From assembly GCF_946886695.1 (NCBI RefSeq), contig NZ_CAMPJD010000009.1, forward strand, positions 32,392-96,391: a DNA stretch of 64,000 bases, given 5' to 3'. Positions 36,794 to 46,444 of this stretch are shown here, piece by piece. The position numbers were made by a program, and so were the translations under genes. The stretch comes from an uncultured Pseudoxanthomonas sp. Lineage in GTDB: Bacteria; Pseudomonadota; Gammaproteobacteria; Xanthomonadales; Xanthomonadaceae. The notes under the pieces are model-generated. The model was not told the origin of the DNA and ran no database searches. It saw only the letters and a list, made by a program, of their open reading frames with translations. Position 1 is the stretch's first letter. The number at the start of each line of letters is the position of its first letter.

Positions 36794-37243
36794 ATGGAAC
36801 TGATTCTTCTGCAGAAAGTGACCAACCTGGGCGTCCTGGGCGACAAGGTCAACGTGAAGCCGGGCTACGGCCGCAATTACCTGGTGCCGCAGGGCAAGGC
36901 CGTGCCGGCCACCGCCGCCAACGTCGCCGAGTTCGAAGCCAAGCGCGCCGAGTACGAAGCCAAGGCCAAGGCCGTGCACGACGACGCCGAAGCCCGCGCC
37001 GCCAAGCTGGAAGGTGCAAGCGTCACGATCACCGCCAATGCCGCGACCGAAGGCAAGCTGTTCGGTTCGGTCGGTCCGCGCGACATCGCCGATGCGTTCA
37101 CCGCCGCCGGCCTGCCGCTCGAGAAGAGCGAAGTCATCATGGGCGAAGGCGCGTTGCGCAACATCGGCGAGTACGAAATCGCCGTGAAGCTGCACGCCGA
37201 CGTGCAGACGACCGTCAAGGTCGTGGTGCAGGCGGAAGCCTGA
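36794..37243 (+). CDS. rplI: 50S ribosomal protein L9
   Basis: The 149-residue protein has the L9 N-terminal domain [40 protein letters not shown], a central connecting helix, and the C-terminal domain with [14 protein letters not shown] and [14 protein letters not shown]. It binds 23S rRNA near L1. It starts ~100 bp after rpsR and is followed by a terminator. Confidence 0.97.
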   Translation: MELILLQKVTNLGVLGDKVNVKPGYGRNYLVPQGKAVPATAANVAEFEAKRAEYEAKAKAVHDDAEARAAKLEGASVTITANAATEGKLFGSVGPRDIADAFTAAGLPLEKSEVIMGEGALRNIGEYEIAVKLHADVQTTVKVVVQAEA

Positions 37244-37278
37244 TCCAGCCAGCGCATCATCCGTGATGCCGACAGACG

Positions 37279-37294
37279 GGCGCCGAAAGGCGCC
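37279..37294 (+). terminator. Terminator of the rpsF-rpsR-rplI operon
   Basis: Stem GGCGCC / GGCGCC with a GAAA tetraloop is followed by TGTTCTGTTTC. Confidence 0.75.
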
Positions 37295-37380
37295 TGTTCT
37301 GTTTCTGCCGTCGGCGCATGCCGACAGGTAGCCCGCACCGTCGCAGCGGGTGAGACGACAAAAGATCAGTCTGAAGGTAG

Positions 37381-37389
37381 TTATCCACA
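37381..37389 (+). promoter_or_regulatory. Perfect DnaA box (TTATCCACA) upstream of dnaB
   Basis: The nonamer TTATCCACA matches the strongest DnaA box exactly and lies 79 bp before the dnaB ATG. A weaker relative (GTGCCCACA) follows about 20 bp later. DnaA could regulate dnaB here; binding is inferred. Confidence 0.6.
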
Positions 37390-37467
37390 GGTTGTTCCGT
37401 CGCGTGCCCACAGGCCAGGCTCCTACGATGTCCGGTCCGGCCCCATTCCGACCTGGTTGTACTGTCC

Positions 37468-38868
37468 ATGCCCGCACGTACCGGCTTCCGCACCGACCCG
37501 CACGACTCGCGCATCGAACAGCTGCGCGTTCCGCCGAATTCCATCGAGGCGGAACAGGCGGTGCTGGGCGGCCTGATGCTGGCACCGGAAGCGTACGACC
37601 GCATCAACGACAAGCTCACGCCGAATGATTTCTACCGTCGCGACCATCAGCTGATCTATCGCGCCATCGGCGAACTCGCGGAACGGAACCGTCCGTTCGA
37701 TGCGGTGACGCTGGGAGAGTGGTTCGAGTCGCAGGGGCACATGGAACTGGTCGCCGGTGGCGCTTACCTGGTGGAACTGGCCAGCACCACGCCGTCGGCG
37801 GCGAACATCACGGCTTATGCGGAGATCGTGCGCGACAAGGCGGTGATGCGCCAGCTCATCGAGGTCGGCACCGAGATCGTCAACGACGCCTTCCAGCCGG
37901 AGGGCAAGGAAAGCGACGAGATGCTGGCGGTCGCCGAACAGAAGGTGTTCGCGATCGCGGAGCAGGGCGCACGCGGGCGCACCGACTTCGTGGCGATGAA
38001 CGATGCATTGAAGGATGCGTTCGAAGTCCTGCGCGTGCGCTCGGAAAGCGGCGGCACCGTCACCGGCCTGCCGACCGGCTACACCGAGTTCGACATGATG
38101 ACCGCGGGCCTGCAGCCCACCGACCTGGTGATCCTGGCGGCGCGTCCGGCGATGGGCAAGACCACGTTCGCGCTGAACATCGCCGAATACGCGGCCATCA
38201 AGTCGAAGAAGGCCGTCGCGGTGTTCTCGATGGAAATGTCGGCCGGGCAGCTGGCGATGCGACTGATCTCTTCGGTCGGCCGCATCAATGCCACACGACT
38301 GCGCACCGGTTCGCTGGAAGACGAGGACTGGAGTCGCGTCACCAGCGCCATCCGCATCCTCAAGGACCAGGCCAAGGTGTTCATCGACGACACGCCCGGA
38401 CTCTCGCCGGACGTGCTGCGCTCGAAGGCGCGCCGGTTGAAGCGGGAACACGACCTGGGCCTGATCGTCATCGACTACCTGCAGCTGATGTCCGTGCCGG
38501 GCAACAGCGAGAACCGCGCCACCGAGATTTCCGAGATCTCGCGGTCCCTGAAAGGGCTGGCAAAGGAACTCAACGTGCCGGTGCTCGCGCTGTCGCAGCT
38601 CAATCGTTCGCTGGAAACGCGTACCGACAAGCGTCCGGTGATGGCGGACCTGCGCGAATCGGGCGCCATCGAGCAGGACGCCGACATGATCGTCTTCATC
38701 TACCGCGACGATTACTACAACAAGGAAACGTCGCCGGACAAAGGCCTGGCCGAAATCATCATCGGCAAGCAGCGTTCGGGCCCGACCGGTTCGTGCAAGC
38801 TGCGCTTCTTCGGCGAATACACACGCTTCGACAATCTGAGCCACGACAGCATCGGCGCATTCGAATGA
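37468..38868 (+). CDS. dnaB: Replicative DNA helicase DnaB
   Basis: The 466-residue hexameric 5'-3' helicase unwinds DNA at the replication fork. The N-terminal helical domain (LRVPPNSIEAEQAVLGGLML) precedes the RecA-like motor: Walker A AARPAMGKTTFALNIA, Walker B LGLIVIDYLQLM, and LSQLNRSLETR and DLRESGAIEQDADMI. The C-terminal GKQRSGPTGSCKLRFFGEYTRF is typical. It follows the ribosomal operon terminator and has its own upstream region with a DnaA box. Confidence 0.97.
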   Translation: MPARTGFRTDPHDSRIEQLRVPPNSIEAEQAVLGGLMLAPEAYDRINDKLTPNDFYRRDHQLIYRAIGELAERNRPFDAVTLGEWFESQGHMELVAGGAYLVELASTTPSAANITAYAEIVRDKAVMRQLIEVGTEIVNDAFQPEGKESDEMLAVAEQKVFAIAEQGARGRTDFVAMNDALKDAFEVLRVRSESGGTVTGLPTGYTEFDMMTAGLQPTDLVILAARPAMGKTTFALNIAEYAAIKSKKAVAVFSMEMSAGQLAMRLISSVGRINATRLRTGSLEDEDWSRVTSAIRILKDQAKVFIDDTPGLSPDVLRSKARRLKREHDLGLIVIDYLQLMSVPGNSENRATEISEISRSLKGLAKELNVPVLALSQLNRSLETRTDKRPVMADLRESGAIEQDADMIVFIYRDDYYNKETSPDKGLAEIIIGKQRSGPTGSCKLRFFGEYTRFDNLSHDSIGAFE

Positions 38869-39092
38869 TCGGATCGATGTTCACGTCGGTGTGTGCCGCG
38901 TAGTACGCTGCATCCGGCAGGACCGGTCCACGGGGGAGCCGACATCAGGCATTGACGGGCGCTGCGGGGCGTCCGGACGAGATGCCCGGTACGGTGGTGG
39001 TCCGGATCACGAATGACCAGCAGATGGTCCGCCGCAGTGGCGATGGTAGCGGCGGGAACAGATCTGCCAGCGAGTACATCCAGGGGAATACA

Positions 39093-42000
39093 GTGGCCAG
39101 TGCGTCGGGCGCGGGCACAAGCAGGCGATGGCGTGGCTGGCGGGCGGCATGGGCCGGCCTGGTGTTGCTCGTGCTCGCGCAGACCGCGTCCGCACTCGAG
39201 ATCCACCGCCAGCTGTCGCAATTCCACCACACGGCCTGGAGCGTCAAGGACGGTGCACCGGGTCAGATCACCGCGCTGGCGCAGACGGCGGACGGTTACC
39301 TCTGGCTGGCTACCCAGATCGGCCTGTATCGCTTCGACGGCGTGCAGTTCGAGCGCTACGAACCGCCGGCCGGCGAGGCGCTGCCCGCGACCAGTGTTTC
39401 GGCCCTGCATGCATCTCCGGAAGGCGGGCTTTGGGTGGGGTTCCGCTACGGCGCCGTCAGCCATATCCATGGCGGCGCGCTGACTCATTACGGTGAGGCA
39501 CAAGGCCTGCCCAGTGGCACCGTGTTCGGGTTCGCGCGCGATGCCGATGGCCGGCTGTGGGCGGCCACCTTCACCGGACTGGTCTATCTGGAGCGGGGGC
39601 GCTGGCATGCGCTGGGACCGGAATGGGAATTCCCTGGCCGGCAGGCGCGCACCGTGTTCGCCGATGCGGCCGGCACGCTATGGGTGGCGAGCGAGCAAGG
39701 CGTTGCCTTCCTGCCACGTGGAGCCCGGGCCTTCCAGCGTGTGCACGCAGCGGTTGGCCGGATCAGCCAGTTTTCCCAAGCGCCGGACGGCGGCATCTGG
39801 ATTGCCGAGGCGGATCGCGCGGTGCGTGCTTTGCCCTTGCCGGGTACTCCGGCGTCGACCGCTGCGCTGCCACTGCCATCGGCCGGCCTGCTGTTCGATC
39901 GCGACGGCGCGTTATGGGCCACCACGCTGGGTGACGGCGTCTACCGGCTGGCCGGCGAAGGGCGGTCGCACTTCGAGAGCTATCGCCAGCGCGATGGCCT
40001 GAGTTCGGACTACGCATTGCCGCTGCTGGAGGACCGCGAAGGCACGATCTGGCTGGGCAGCAGTCGCGGGCTGGACCGCTTCCGCCATGCCAATGTTGTG
40101 CTTGCCCGCCTGCCGGATGGCGCGCACGACTTCGCCATCGTCGCCGGTGAGGGCGCGTCCGTGCTGGCGGGAAGTCGCAACCGGCCCCTGATGCGATTGC
40201 GGGACGGCATGCTCGAGACGCTGCCGCTGCCTCCCCCGCTGACCGCCGCGTACAGGGACGACGAGGGCGTGGTCTGGCTGGGTGGCCCCAAAGGACTTTG
40301 GACATTGCGTGATGACACGTTGGCGCCGGCGGCGCCACTGCCGGTCAGGGCGTATTCGGGTGTGCAGGCGATCGCGCGGACGACCGACGGCACGCTGTGG
40401 GTGTCGCTGAACACGCCAGGCATCCATCGTCTGCGTGACGGTCGTTGGACCCATCTGCGTGACCTTGCGGGCACGCGCGACGGTTCGTCGCCGCTGAGCC
40501 TGCTTGCCGACCGGGAAGGGCAGTTGTGGATGGGCTTCGCGCACAATCGCATCGCGCGGATGCGGGAGGGCAGCCTGCAGGTATTCGGTCCCTCCAGGGG
40601 GCTGGATGTGGGCAACGTGAGCGCGCTGCATCAGGGGCGTGCCGCTATCTGGATCGGGGGCGAGCAGGGGCTCGCGCGCCTGCGCGGTGACCGCATCCAG
40701 AGCCTGCGTGCGCAAGCGGATAGCCCGTTCCGCGGTATTTCCGGCATCGTGGAGACAGCCGACGGTGATCTCTGGCTCAACGGCGCGCGCGGCATCGTGC
40801 GGGTTCCGGCCAGCGCCATCGAGGACGTGCTCCAGAATACGCCGCAGGCTGCGTACGATCTCTTCGACTTCCTCGATGGACTGCCCGGCGTCCCCGCGCA
40901 GTTCCGGCCCATCCCGACCGCACTGCAGGCCGGCGATGGGAAACTCTGGTTCGCCACCACCAGCGGCGTGGTGTCGATCGATCCGAAGGCGATCCGGCGC
41001 AATCCGTTGCCGCCGCCGGTGGTGGTCCGCTCGCTCTCCGTCGACGGCCGGACCCATCGCCTGGAGGGCACATCACTGTCGTTGCCAGCGGGCGCGCGCA
41101 ACCTTCAGATCGGCTACACCGCGTTGAGTCTGGCCATCCCCGAACGAGTCCGGTTTCGTTACCGGCTGGAAGGCTATGAACAGGAATGGCAGGAAGCCGG
41201 CACGCGTCGCGTGGCCTACTACAACAATCCCGGGCCGGGGCACTATGTATTCCGCGTGCTTGCCGCCAACAACGATGGCGTGTGGAACGAGGAGGGCGCC
41301 AGCATCGCGTTCTCGATCGCGCCGCGGTACTACCAGACCCCATGGTTCGCCCTGCTGTGCGTCGCCCTGATCGCCGGACTACTGTGGGTCGCCTACCTGA
41401 TGCGTCTTCGCCGCGTATCCCGGCAGATCCATGACCGCCTGCAGGAGCGCCACCGGGAACGCGAGCGCATCGCCCGCGAGTTGCACGACACCCTGCTGCA
41501 GAGCGTGCAGGGGCTGATCCTGCGCTTCCACGCGGTGGCGGGATCGCTGGGGGCGAGTGCGCCGGGGCGCCAGGCCCTTGAGTCGGTGCTGGAGCGCGCC
41601 GACGATGTGCTGGTGGAGGCGCGCGACCGCGTGCTCGATCTGCGTGCGAGCCACCATGCGGGCGGCCTGTCCGATGTCTTTGTCCGGATGGCGGCCGACC
41701 TCGCCAGCGATACGGACGTTTCCTTCCGGGTGACGATGGAAGGGCAAGCCGCGCAACTGGATCCGATCGTACAGGACGAACTGGTGCAGATCGGGCGCGA
41801 AGCGCTGCTCAATGCATTCCGCCATGCCCAGGCGGAGCGCATCGAAGTCGTGATCGAACAGGGAACGGATGGCGTGCGCCTCCGCTTCATCGATGACGGC
41901 CGCGGCATCGAGCCCGATGTGCTGGCGAGCGGAGGCCGACACGGGCACTGGGGGCTGGCCGGCATGCGCGAGCGCGCAGAGCGGCTGGGCGCGACGCTGG

Positions 42001-42131
42001 ACGTCGCATCGCGACCGGGCGAGGGCACCTGCGTCTACGTCCGTGTGCCGGCGGCGCTCGCCTACCGCGCGCGGCCGCGCGGGTGGCAACGCTGGTTGCT
42101 TGGGCGTCGTGACGAGAAGGACGGACGCTGA
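39093..42131 (+). CDS. Two-component regulator propeller histidine kinase (orphan)
   Basis: The 1,012-residue sensor kinase is predicted to start at GTG 39093, which has AGGGGA 6 nt upstream; longer in-frame starts lack a ribosome site. A signal anchor (~residues 18-35) leads to a periplasmic region of ~700 residues built of Reg_prop beta-propeller repeats (GYLWLATQIGLYRFDG, GTLWVASEQGVAFL, GTIWLGSSRGLDRF), then a Y_Y_Y domain (RYRLEGYEQEWQEAG). One transmembrane helix (WFALLCVALIAGLLWVAYLM) follows, then a HisKA_3 dimerisation domain with phospho-acceptor His798 (ARELHDTLLQSVQG) and an HATPase_c domain (NAFRHAQAERI, DDGRGI, GLAGMRERA). No response-regulator gene adjoins it. Ligand unknown. 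Confidence 0.9.
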   Translation: MASASGAGTSRRWRGWRAAWAGLVLLVLAQTASALEIHRQLSQFHHTAWSVKDGAPGQITALAQTADGYLWLATQIGLYRFDGVQFERYEPPAGEALPATSVSALHASPEGGLWVGFRYGAVSHIHGGALTHYGEAQGLPSGTVFGFARDADGRLWAATFTGLVYLERGRWHALGPEWEFPGRQARTVFADAAGTLWVASEQGVAFLPRGARAFQRVHAAVGRISQFSQAPDGGIWIAEADRAVRALPLPGTPASTAALPLPSAGLLFDRDGALWATTLGDGVYRLAGEGRSHFESYRQRDGLSSDYALPLLEDREGTIWLGSSRGLDRFRHANVVLARLPDGAHDFAIVAGEGASVLAGSRNRPLMRLRDGMLETLPLPPPLTAAYRDDEGVVWLGGPKGLWTLRDDTLAPAAPLPVRAYSGVQAIARTTDGTLWVSLNTPGIHRLRDGRWTHLRDLAGTRDGSSPLSLLADREGQLWMGFAHNRIARMREGSLQVFGPSRGLDVGNVSALHQGRAAIWIGGEQGLARLRGDRIQSLRAQADSPFRGISGIVETADGDLWLNGARGIVRVPASAIEDVLQNTPQAAYDLFDFLDGLPGVPAQFRPIPTALQAGDGKLWFATTSGVVSIDPKAIRRNPLPPPVVVRSLSVDGRTHRLEGTSLSLPAGARNLQIGYTALSLAIPERVRFRYRLEGYEQEWQEAGTRRVAYYNNPGPGHYVFRVLAANNDGVWNEEGASIAFSIAPRYYQTPWFALLCVALIAGLLWVAYLMRLRRVSRQIHDRLQERHRERERIARELHDTLLQSVQGLILRFHAVAGSLGASAPGRQALESVLERADDVLVEARDRVLDLRASHHAGGLSDVFVRMAADLASDTDVSFRVTMEGQAAQLDPIVQDELVQIGREALLNAFRHAQAERIEVVIEQGTDGVRLRFIDDGRGIEPDVLASGGRHGHWGLAGMRERAERLGATLDVASRPGEGTCVYVRVPAALAYRARPRGWQRWLLGRRDEKDGR

Positions 42132-42158
42132 AGCAGCGGGCATCCGCATTCGCACCGC

Positions 42159-42164
42159 TACAAT
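42159..42164 (+). promoter_or_regulatory. -10 box of a probable leaderless alr transcript
   Basis: TACAAT ends 6 nt before the alr ATG at 42171 and no ribosome site lies between, so transcription would begin at or beside the A of the start codon. Confidence 0.5.
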
Positions 42165-42170
42165 CACCCC

Positions 42171-43367
42171 ATGCCTGGACCTGACCACATCGAGGAAATG
42201 GACTTCGCGGCTTCGTTCCGGCCCGAGGCGAACGACCGTCCCACGCGCATACGCGTGGACCTGGATGCGTTGAGCCACAACTTCCATGCATTGCAGGCGC
42301 ACGCGGGCGTGCCGGTGATGGGTATCGTCAAGGCCAATGCGTACGGGCACGGGCTGGTGCCCGTCGCGCGGTACCTGCAGGCCCAGGGCATCGGACAACT
42401 GGGCGTGGCGCTGGTGGAGGAGGGCATCGCTCTGCGGCGCGCGGGTGTGACGGTGCCGATCCTGGTGCTGGGCGGCATCCATGCGCCGCAGGTCAGCCAG
42501 TTCCTGGCATGCGATCTTGAAGTCACCGTGTCCTCGATCGCCAAGCTGCGGCAGGTGGAACTGGCGGCGGAATCGCTGGGACGCCACGCGGTGATCCATC
42601 TGAAAGTGGACACCGGCATGGAGCGCATCGGCGTGCACAGCGAGAATGCCGGGCCATTGATCGAAGCGGCGCTCGCTTCACGCTGGTGCACCTTGAAGGG
42701 CATCTATTCCCATCTGGCGTGTTCGGACGATCCCGCCTCGCCGATGACGCAGGGACAGCTCACGCGCTTCCTCGACGCCTGCCGGCATTTCGAGCGCATC
42801 GGTGCGCCGATGCCGATCCGCCACCTGGCCAACTCGGGTGGCGTGCTGCATTTCCCCGAAACCTGCCTGGACATGGTACGCCCCGGCATCGCGCTGTACG
42901 GCGTGATGCCTGATCCCGCCTCGCGCCCGACCGTGGCGTTGAAGCCCGCGCTGTCGCTGGTTTCGAAGGTGGTCTACTTCAAGGTGGTCAACGCCGGTCG
43001 CACGGTCAGTTACGGCGCCACCTGGACGGCGCCAACCGATACCCGCATCGTCACCGTGCCGATCGGCTACGGCGACGGCTATCCGCGTTCGCTTTCCTCG
43101 CGGGGCGAAGTGCTGGTGCGGGGTGCGCGCCATCCCATCGTCGGGCGCGTGTGCATGGACCAGTTCATGGTCGACCTCGGGCCGGGAGGCAGTGCCTACA
43201 ACGAGGATGAAGTGGTGCTGATCGGTCGCCAGGGCGACGATGCCATGTCGTGCGAAGCGGTGGCATTGGCGGCCGGCACCATTCCGTACGAGATACTGAC
43301 CGGGCTCAATGCCCGCATCCCGCGCGAATACGTCGGTGCCGCATCCGGCTTGGCGTCCGCGACGTAA
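42171..43367 (+). CDS. alr: Alanine racemase
   Basis: The 398-residue PLP enzyme interconverts L- and D-alanine for peptidoglycan synthesis or D-alanine catabolism. The cofactor lysine is Lys54 in GIVKANAYGHG; the second catalytic Tyr lies in GRTVSYGATW. The motif KVDTGMERIG and the C-terminal VGRVCMDQFMVDL are typical. The start at 42171 sits just after a TACAAT box; an internal ATG at 42198 follows GAGGA too closely to be preferred. The first ~25 residues before RIRVDLDAL are an extension. Confidence 0.94.
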   Translation: MPGPDHIEEMDFAASFRPEANDRPTRIRVDLDALSHNFHALQAHAGVPVMGIVKANAYGHGLVPVARYLQAQGIGQLGVALVEEGIALRRAGVTVPILVLGGIHAPQVSQFLACDLEVTVSSIAKLRQVELAAESLGRHAVIHLKVDTGMERIGVHSENAGPLIEAALASRWCTLKGIYSHLACSDDPASPMTQGQLTRFLDACRHFERIGAPMPIRHLANSGGVLHFPETCLDMVRPGIALYGVMPDPASRPTVALKPALSLVSKVVYFKVVNAGRTVSYGATWTAPTDTRIVTVPIGYGDGYPRSLSSRGEVLVRGARHPIVGRVCMDQFMVDLGPGGSAYNEDEVVLIGRQGDDAMSCEAVALAAGTIPYEILTGLNARIPREYVGAASGLASAT

Positions 43368-43397
43368 GCCGGCGCACCGTCCTATCGGATTTTCCGC

Positions 43398-44816
43398 ATG
43401 CCGACCGCTCTCGTCTGGTTCCGCCACGATCTGCGCCTGGACGACAATCCGGCGCTGCGGGCCGCGCTGGCGCAGGGCTTCACGCCCGTTCCGGTGTACC
43501 TCCATGCGCCGGACGAGGAGGGCGAGTGGACGCCCGGGGCAGCGTCCAACGCCTGGCTGCATCGCTCGCTGGCCGCGCTGGATGCCGACCTCCAGCGCCG
43601 CGGATCGCGTCTGCTGCGGCGGCATGGCTCCAGCGCGGCATCGCTCGACGCGCTGCTCGACGAGACCGGCGCGCAGGCCGTGTTCTGGAACCGCAAGTAC
43701 GAGCCGGCCACCCAGCCGCGCGATGCGGCCCTTAAGAAGACACTGCGCGAGCGCGACGTGCAGGTCGAGAGCTTCAAGGGCGTGCTGCTGTTCGAGCCGT
43801 GGGACCTCGCCACGCAGCAGGGCACGCCCTACAAGGTCTTCACCCCATTCTGGCGCGCCGCCCTGTCGCAGTGGCGGGTCCCCGAACCGTGGACCGCGCC
43901 GGCGCAACTGCCATCCGTCGACACCGCGCTCCGGAGCGAGCCGCTGGATGCTTGGAAACTCGTGCCGTCGCTTGGCTGGGATGCAGGCTTCTGGGGCGCA
44001 TGGACGCCGGGTGAGGCCGGCGCGCGCGAAGCACTCGAGGTCTTCATCGACGGCGCACTCAATGGCTACCGCAGCGACCGCGACCGCCCGGACCGCACCG
44101 GTACCTCGCGCCTGTCCCCGCACCTTCACTTCGGGGAGATCGCACCGTGGCGCATCGTGGCCGGACTGGAGCGCACACGCACGGCAGCCAACAGCGCCGA
44201 CATGGACGGTTACATCCGTGAGCTGGGCTGGCGTGAATTCGGCTACCACCTGCTGCATCACTTCCCGCAGACCACTACGCAGAACCTCAATCCGCGCTTC
44301 GAACACTTCGACTGGGCGAAGGTCGATCCCGCGGCCCTGGACGCCTGGCAACGCGGCCGCACGGGCGTGCCCATCATCGACGCCGGCCTGCGCGAACTCT
44401 GGGCCACCGGCTACATGCACAACCGCGTCCGCATGGTCGTGGCCAGCTACCTGACCAAGCACCTGCGCTACCACTGGCTGCACGGCGCCCGCTGGTTCTG
44501 GGACACGCTGGTGGACGCCGATCTCGCCAGCAACACGCTGGGCTGGCAATGGACCGCTGGCACCGGCGCCGATGCCGCGCCGTACTTCCGTGTATTCAAT
44601 CCGGTCACCCAGGCGGAGAAGTTCGATCCCAAAGGCAGCTATATCGCGCGATGGGTGCCGGAACTGGCAGAGGTGCCGGTGCCGTTGCGCTTTTCGCCGT
44701 GGCAGAGGCCGGAGCTGCTGGCGAGGCTCGCGCCGGCGTACCCGTGCTACCCCATCGTTGATCTTGCCGCTGGTCGCGACGGCGCATTGGCCGCCTACCG
44801 CCAGACCGTGAGCTGA
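43398..44816 (+). CDS. phrB: Deoxyribodipyrimidine photolyase (class I CPD)
   Basis: The 472-residue flavoprotein repairs UV-induced pyrimidine dimers using light. The N-terminal antenna domain begins ALVWFRHDLRLDDNPAL. The FAD domain contains GTSRLSPHLHFGEIAPW, ELGWREFGYHLLHHFP, RTGVPIIDAGLRELWATGYMHNRVRMVVASYLTKHL and WQWTAGTGADAAPYFRVFNP. The Trp-rich electron-transfer positions look intact. It starts 30 bp after alr. Confidence 0.94.
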   Translation: MPTALVWFRHDLRLDDNPALRAALAQGFTPVPVYLHAPDEEGEWTPGAASNAWLHRSLAALDADLQRRGSRLLRRHGSSAASLDALLDETGAQAVFWNRKYEPATQPRDAALKKTLRERDVQVESFKGVLLFEPWDLATQQGTPYKVFTPFWRAALSQWRVPEPWTAPAQLPSVDTALRSEPLDAWKLVPSLGWDAGFWGAWTPGEAGAREALEVFIDGALNGYRSDRDRPDRTGTSRLSPHLHFGEIAPWRIVAGLERTRTAANSADMDGYIRELGWREFGYHLLHHFPQTTTQNLNPRFEHFDWAKVDPAALDAWQRGRTGVPIIDAGLRELWATGYMHNRVRMVVASYLTKHLRYHWLHGARWFWDTLVDADLASNTLGWQWTAGTGADAAPYFRVFNPVTQAEKFDPKGSYIARWVPELAEVPVPLRFSPWQRPELLARLAPAYPCYPIVDLAAGRDGALAAYRQTVS

Positions 44817-44875
44817 GCTGCGTTGACGCCTTTCGTCGCCGCGTGTTTCACTCGGCGCGGGAGAGGAGGGCAAGC

Positions 44876-46336
44876 ATGGCCACGAAGAAGGCGCCGGCAA
44901 AGCCGCGTCGCGAGCCGATGTCGCGGGTGGATACCGCCTGGTTGCGGATGTGTCGTCCGACCAACCCGATGATGATCACCGGTGTGCTGATGTTCGACGA
45001 GCCGATGACGCTCGACCGGCTGAAGCAGGTGGTGAAGAAGCGTTTCCTCGCTTATCCGCGCTTCCTGCAGAAGGCTGTCGATACACCCGCCGGGGCGTCC
45101 TGGGTGACCGATCCGGATTTCGACCTCGATTGGCATGTGCGCCTCTCGGCACTGCCGGGGCGCCACGATCCCGCTTCCGAAAAGAAGGCGCTGGAACGCT
45201 TCACCAGCCAGATGGCCTCCACGCCGCTGGACAAGACCAAGCCGCTTTGGCAATTCCACCTGATCGAACGCTACGGCACGGGTTCGGCGCTGGTCGCCCG
45301 CATCCACCACAGTTATGCGGACGGCATCGCGCTGGTGCAGGTGCTGCTGTCGCTGACCGATACCAGTCGCAAGCCGGACGCCGGCAAGGACCTGCGCTCG
45401 GCCTGGCTGAAGAAGGATGGCGTTGAGGTCGTGCGCCGGGTCGGCGCGATCGACCGCTACATGCAGTTGGGCGGCAAGGTGCTGGGCAAGGGCATGGAGA
45501 TGTACCGCGATCCCTCGCTGGCCACGGTGCTGGCGAAAGAGGGCGGCGAGATCGGGCGCGAACTGCTGCATGCGCTGTCGCTTTCGGATGACCCGCCAAC
45601 GCTGCTGCGCGGCAAGCTGGGCGTCAGCAAGCGGGTGGCCTGGGCCGAGCCGCTGGACCTGGAGGAAGTCAAAGCCGTTGGTCGCGCCTGCGACTGCACC
45701 GTCAACGATGTACTGATGGCCGCGGCCTCCGGCGCGCTGCGCAACTACATGCTGGAGCGTGGCGAGCAGATCGATGGGGTCACCCTGCGCGCCACCGTTC
45801 CCGTCAACCTGCGGCCGCTGGAACATGCCCGCAAGCTGGGCAACCATTTCGGCCTCGTGTTCCTGGACCTGCCGGTGGGCGAGGACAATCCGATCCGTCG
45901 GCTGGAGCGCGTGGCGGAGTGCATGCGCGACTTGAAGAACTCACGGCAAGCCATTGTTGCATTTGGACTTCTGGCTGCGCTTGGCATGGCGCCTTCCGCC
46001 ATCCAGAGCGTCGCGCTAGAGCTGTTCTCGCGCAAGGCCACGGCGGTGGCCACCAACGTCCCCGGTCCCCAGCAGCCGCTGTACATGGGCGGATCGCGAC
46101 TGCGCGAGATGATGTTCTGGGTGCCGCAGACCGGTTCCATCGGCATCGGCGTCTCCATCCTCAGCTACAACGGCCGCGTGCACTTCGGATTGATCGCCGA
46201 CGCCAAGCTGATCCCGGATCCGGACGCGGTGATCCGGCGTTTCGGACCGGAGTTCGACAAGCTTCTGTACCTGTCGCTGATGGGCGACTGGGAACGGACG
46301 CTGGACGCGCCGACGGCGAGCGCATTGCTGTCCTGA
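44876..46336 (+). CDS. Wax ester synthase / diacylglycerol acyltransferase family protein
   Basis: The 486-residue protein has the WS/DGAT active-site motif HHSYADG (His144-His145, Asp149-Gly150) and the C-terminal ATNVPGPQQPLYMGG and SYNGRVHFGLIADA typical of the family. Such enzymes join fatty acyl-CoA to alcohols or diacylglycerol to make storage lipid. The start at 44876 follows GAGAGGAGGG. The N-terminus is Lys/Pro-rich (ATKKAPAKPRREP). Substrate and physiological role are unknown here. Confidence 0.9.
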   Translation: MATKKAPAKPRREPMSRVDTAWLRMCRPTNPMMITGVLMFDEPMTLDRLKQVVKKRFLAYPRFLQKAVDTPAGASWVTDPDFDLDWHVRLSALPGRHDPASEKKALERFTSQMASTPLDKTKPLWQFHLIERYGTGSALVARIHHSYADGIALVQVLLSLTDTSRKPDAGKDLRSAWLKKDGVEVVRRVGAIDRYMQLGGKVLGKGMEMYRDPSLATVLAKEGGEIGRELLHALSLSDDPPTLLRGKLGVSKRVAWAEPLDLEEVKAVGRACDCTVNDVLMAAASGALRNYMLERGEQIDGVTLRATVPVNLRPLEHARKLGNHFGLVFLDLPVGEDNPIRRLERVAECMRDLKNSRQAIVAFGLLAALGMAPSAIQSVALELFSRKATAVATNVPGPQQPLYMGGSRLREMMFWVPQTGSIGIGVSILSYNGRVHFGLIADAKLIPDPDAVIRRFGPEFDKLLYLSLMGDWERTLDAPTASALLS

Positions 46337-46444
46337 TCCCCGCCGCCACCTGAATGAACAGGGGGAAAATCGCACGTTCTACACAGCACGATGGTTAGGC
46401 TTGCGACCGTTCCGGGTATTCACCCGACGTCACAAGGAGGATCC

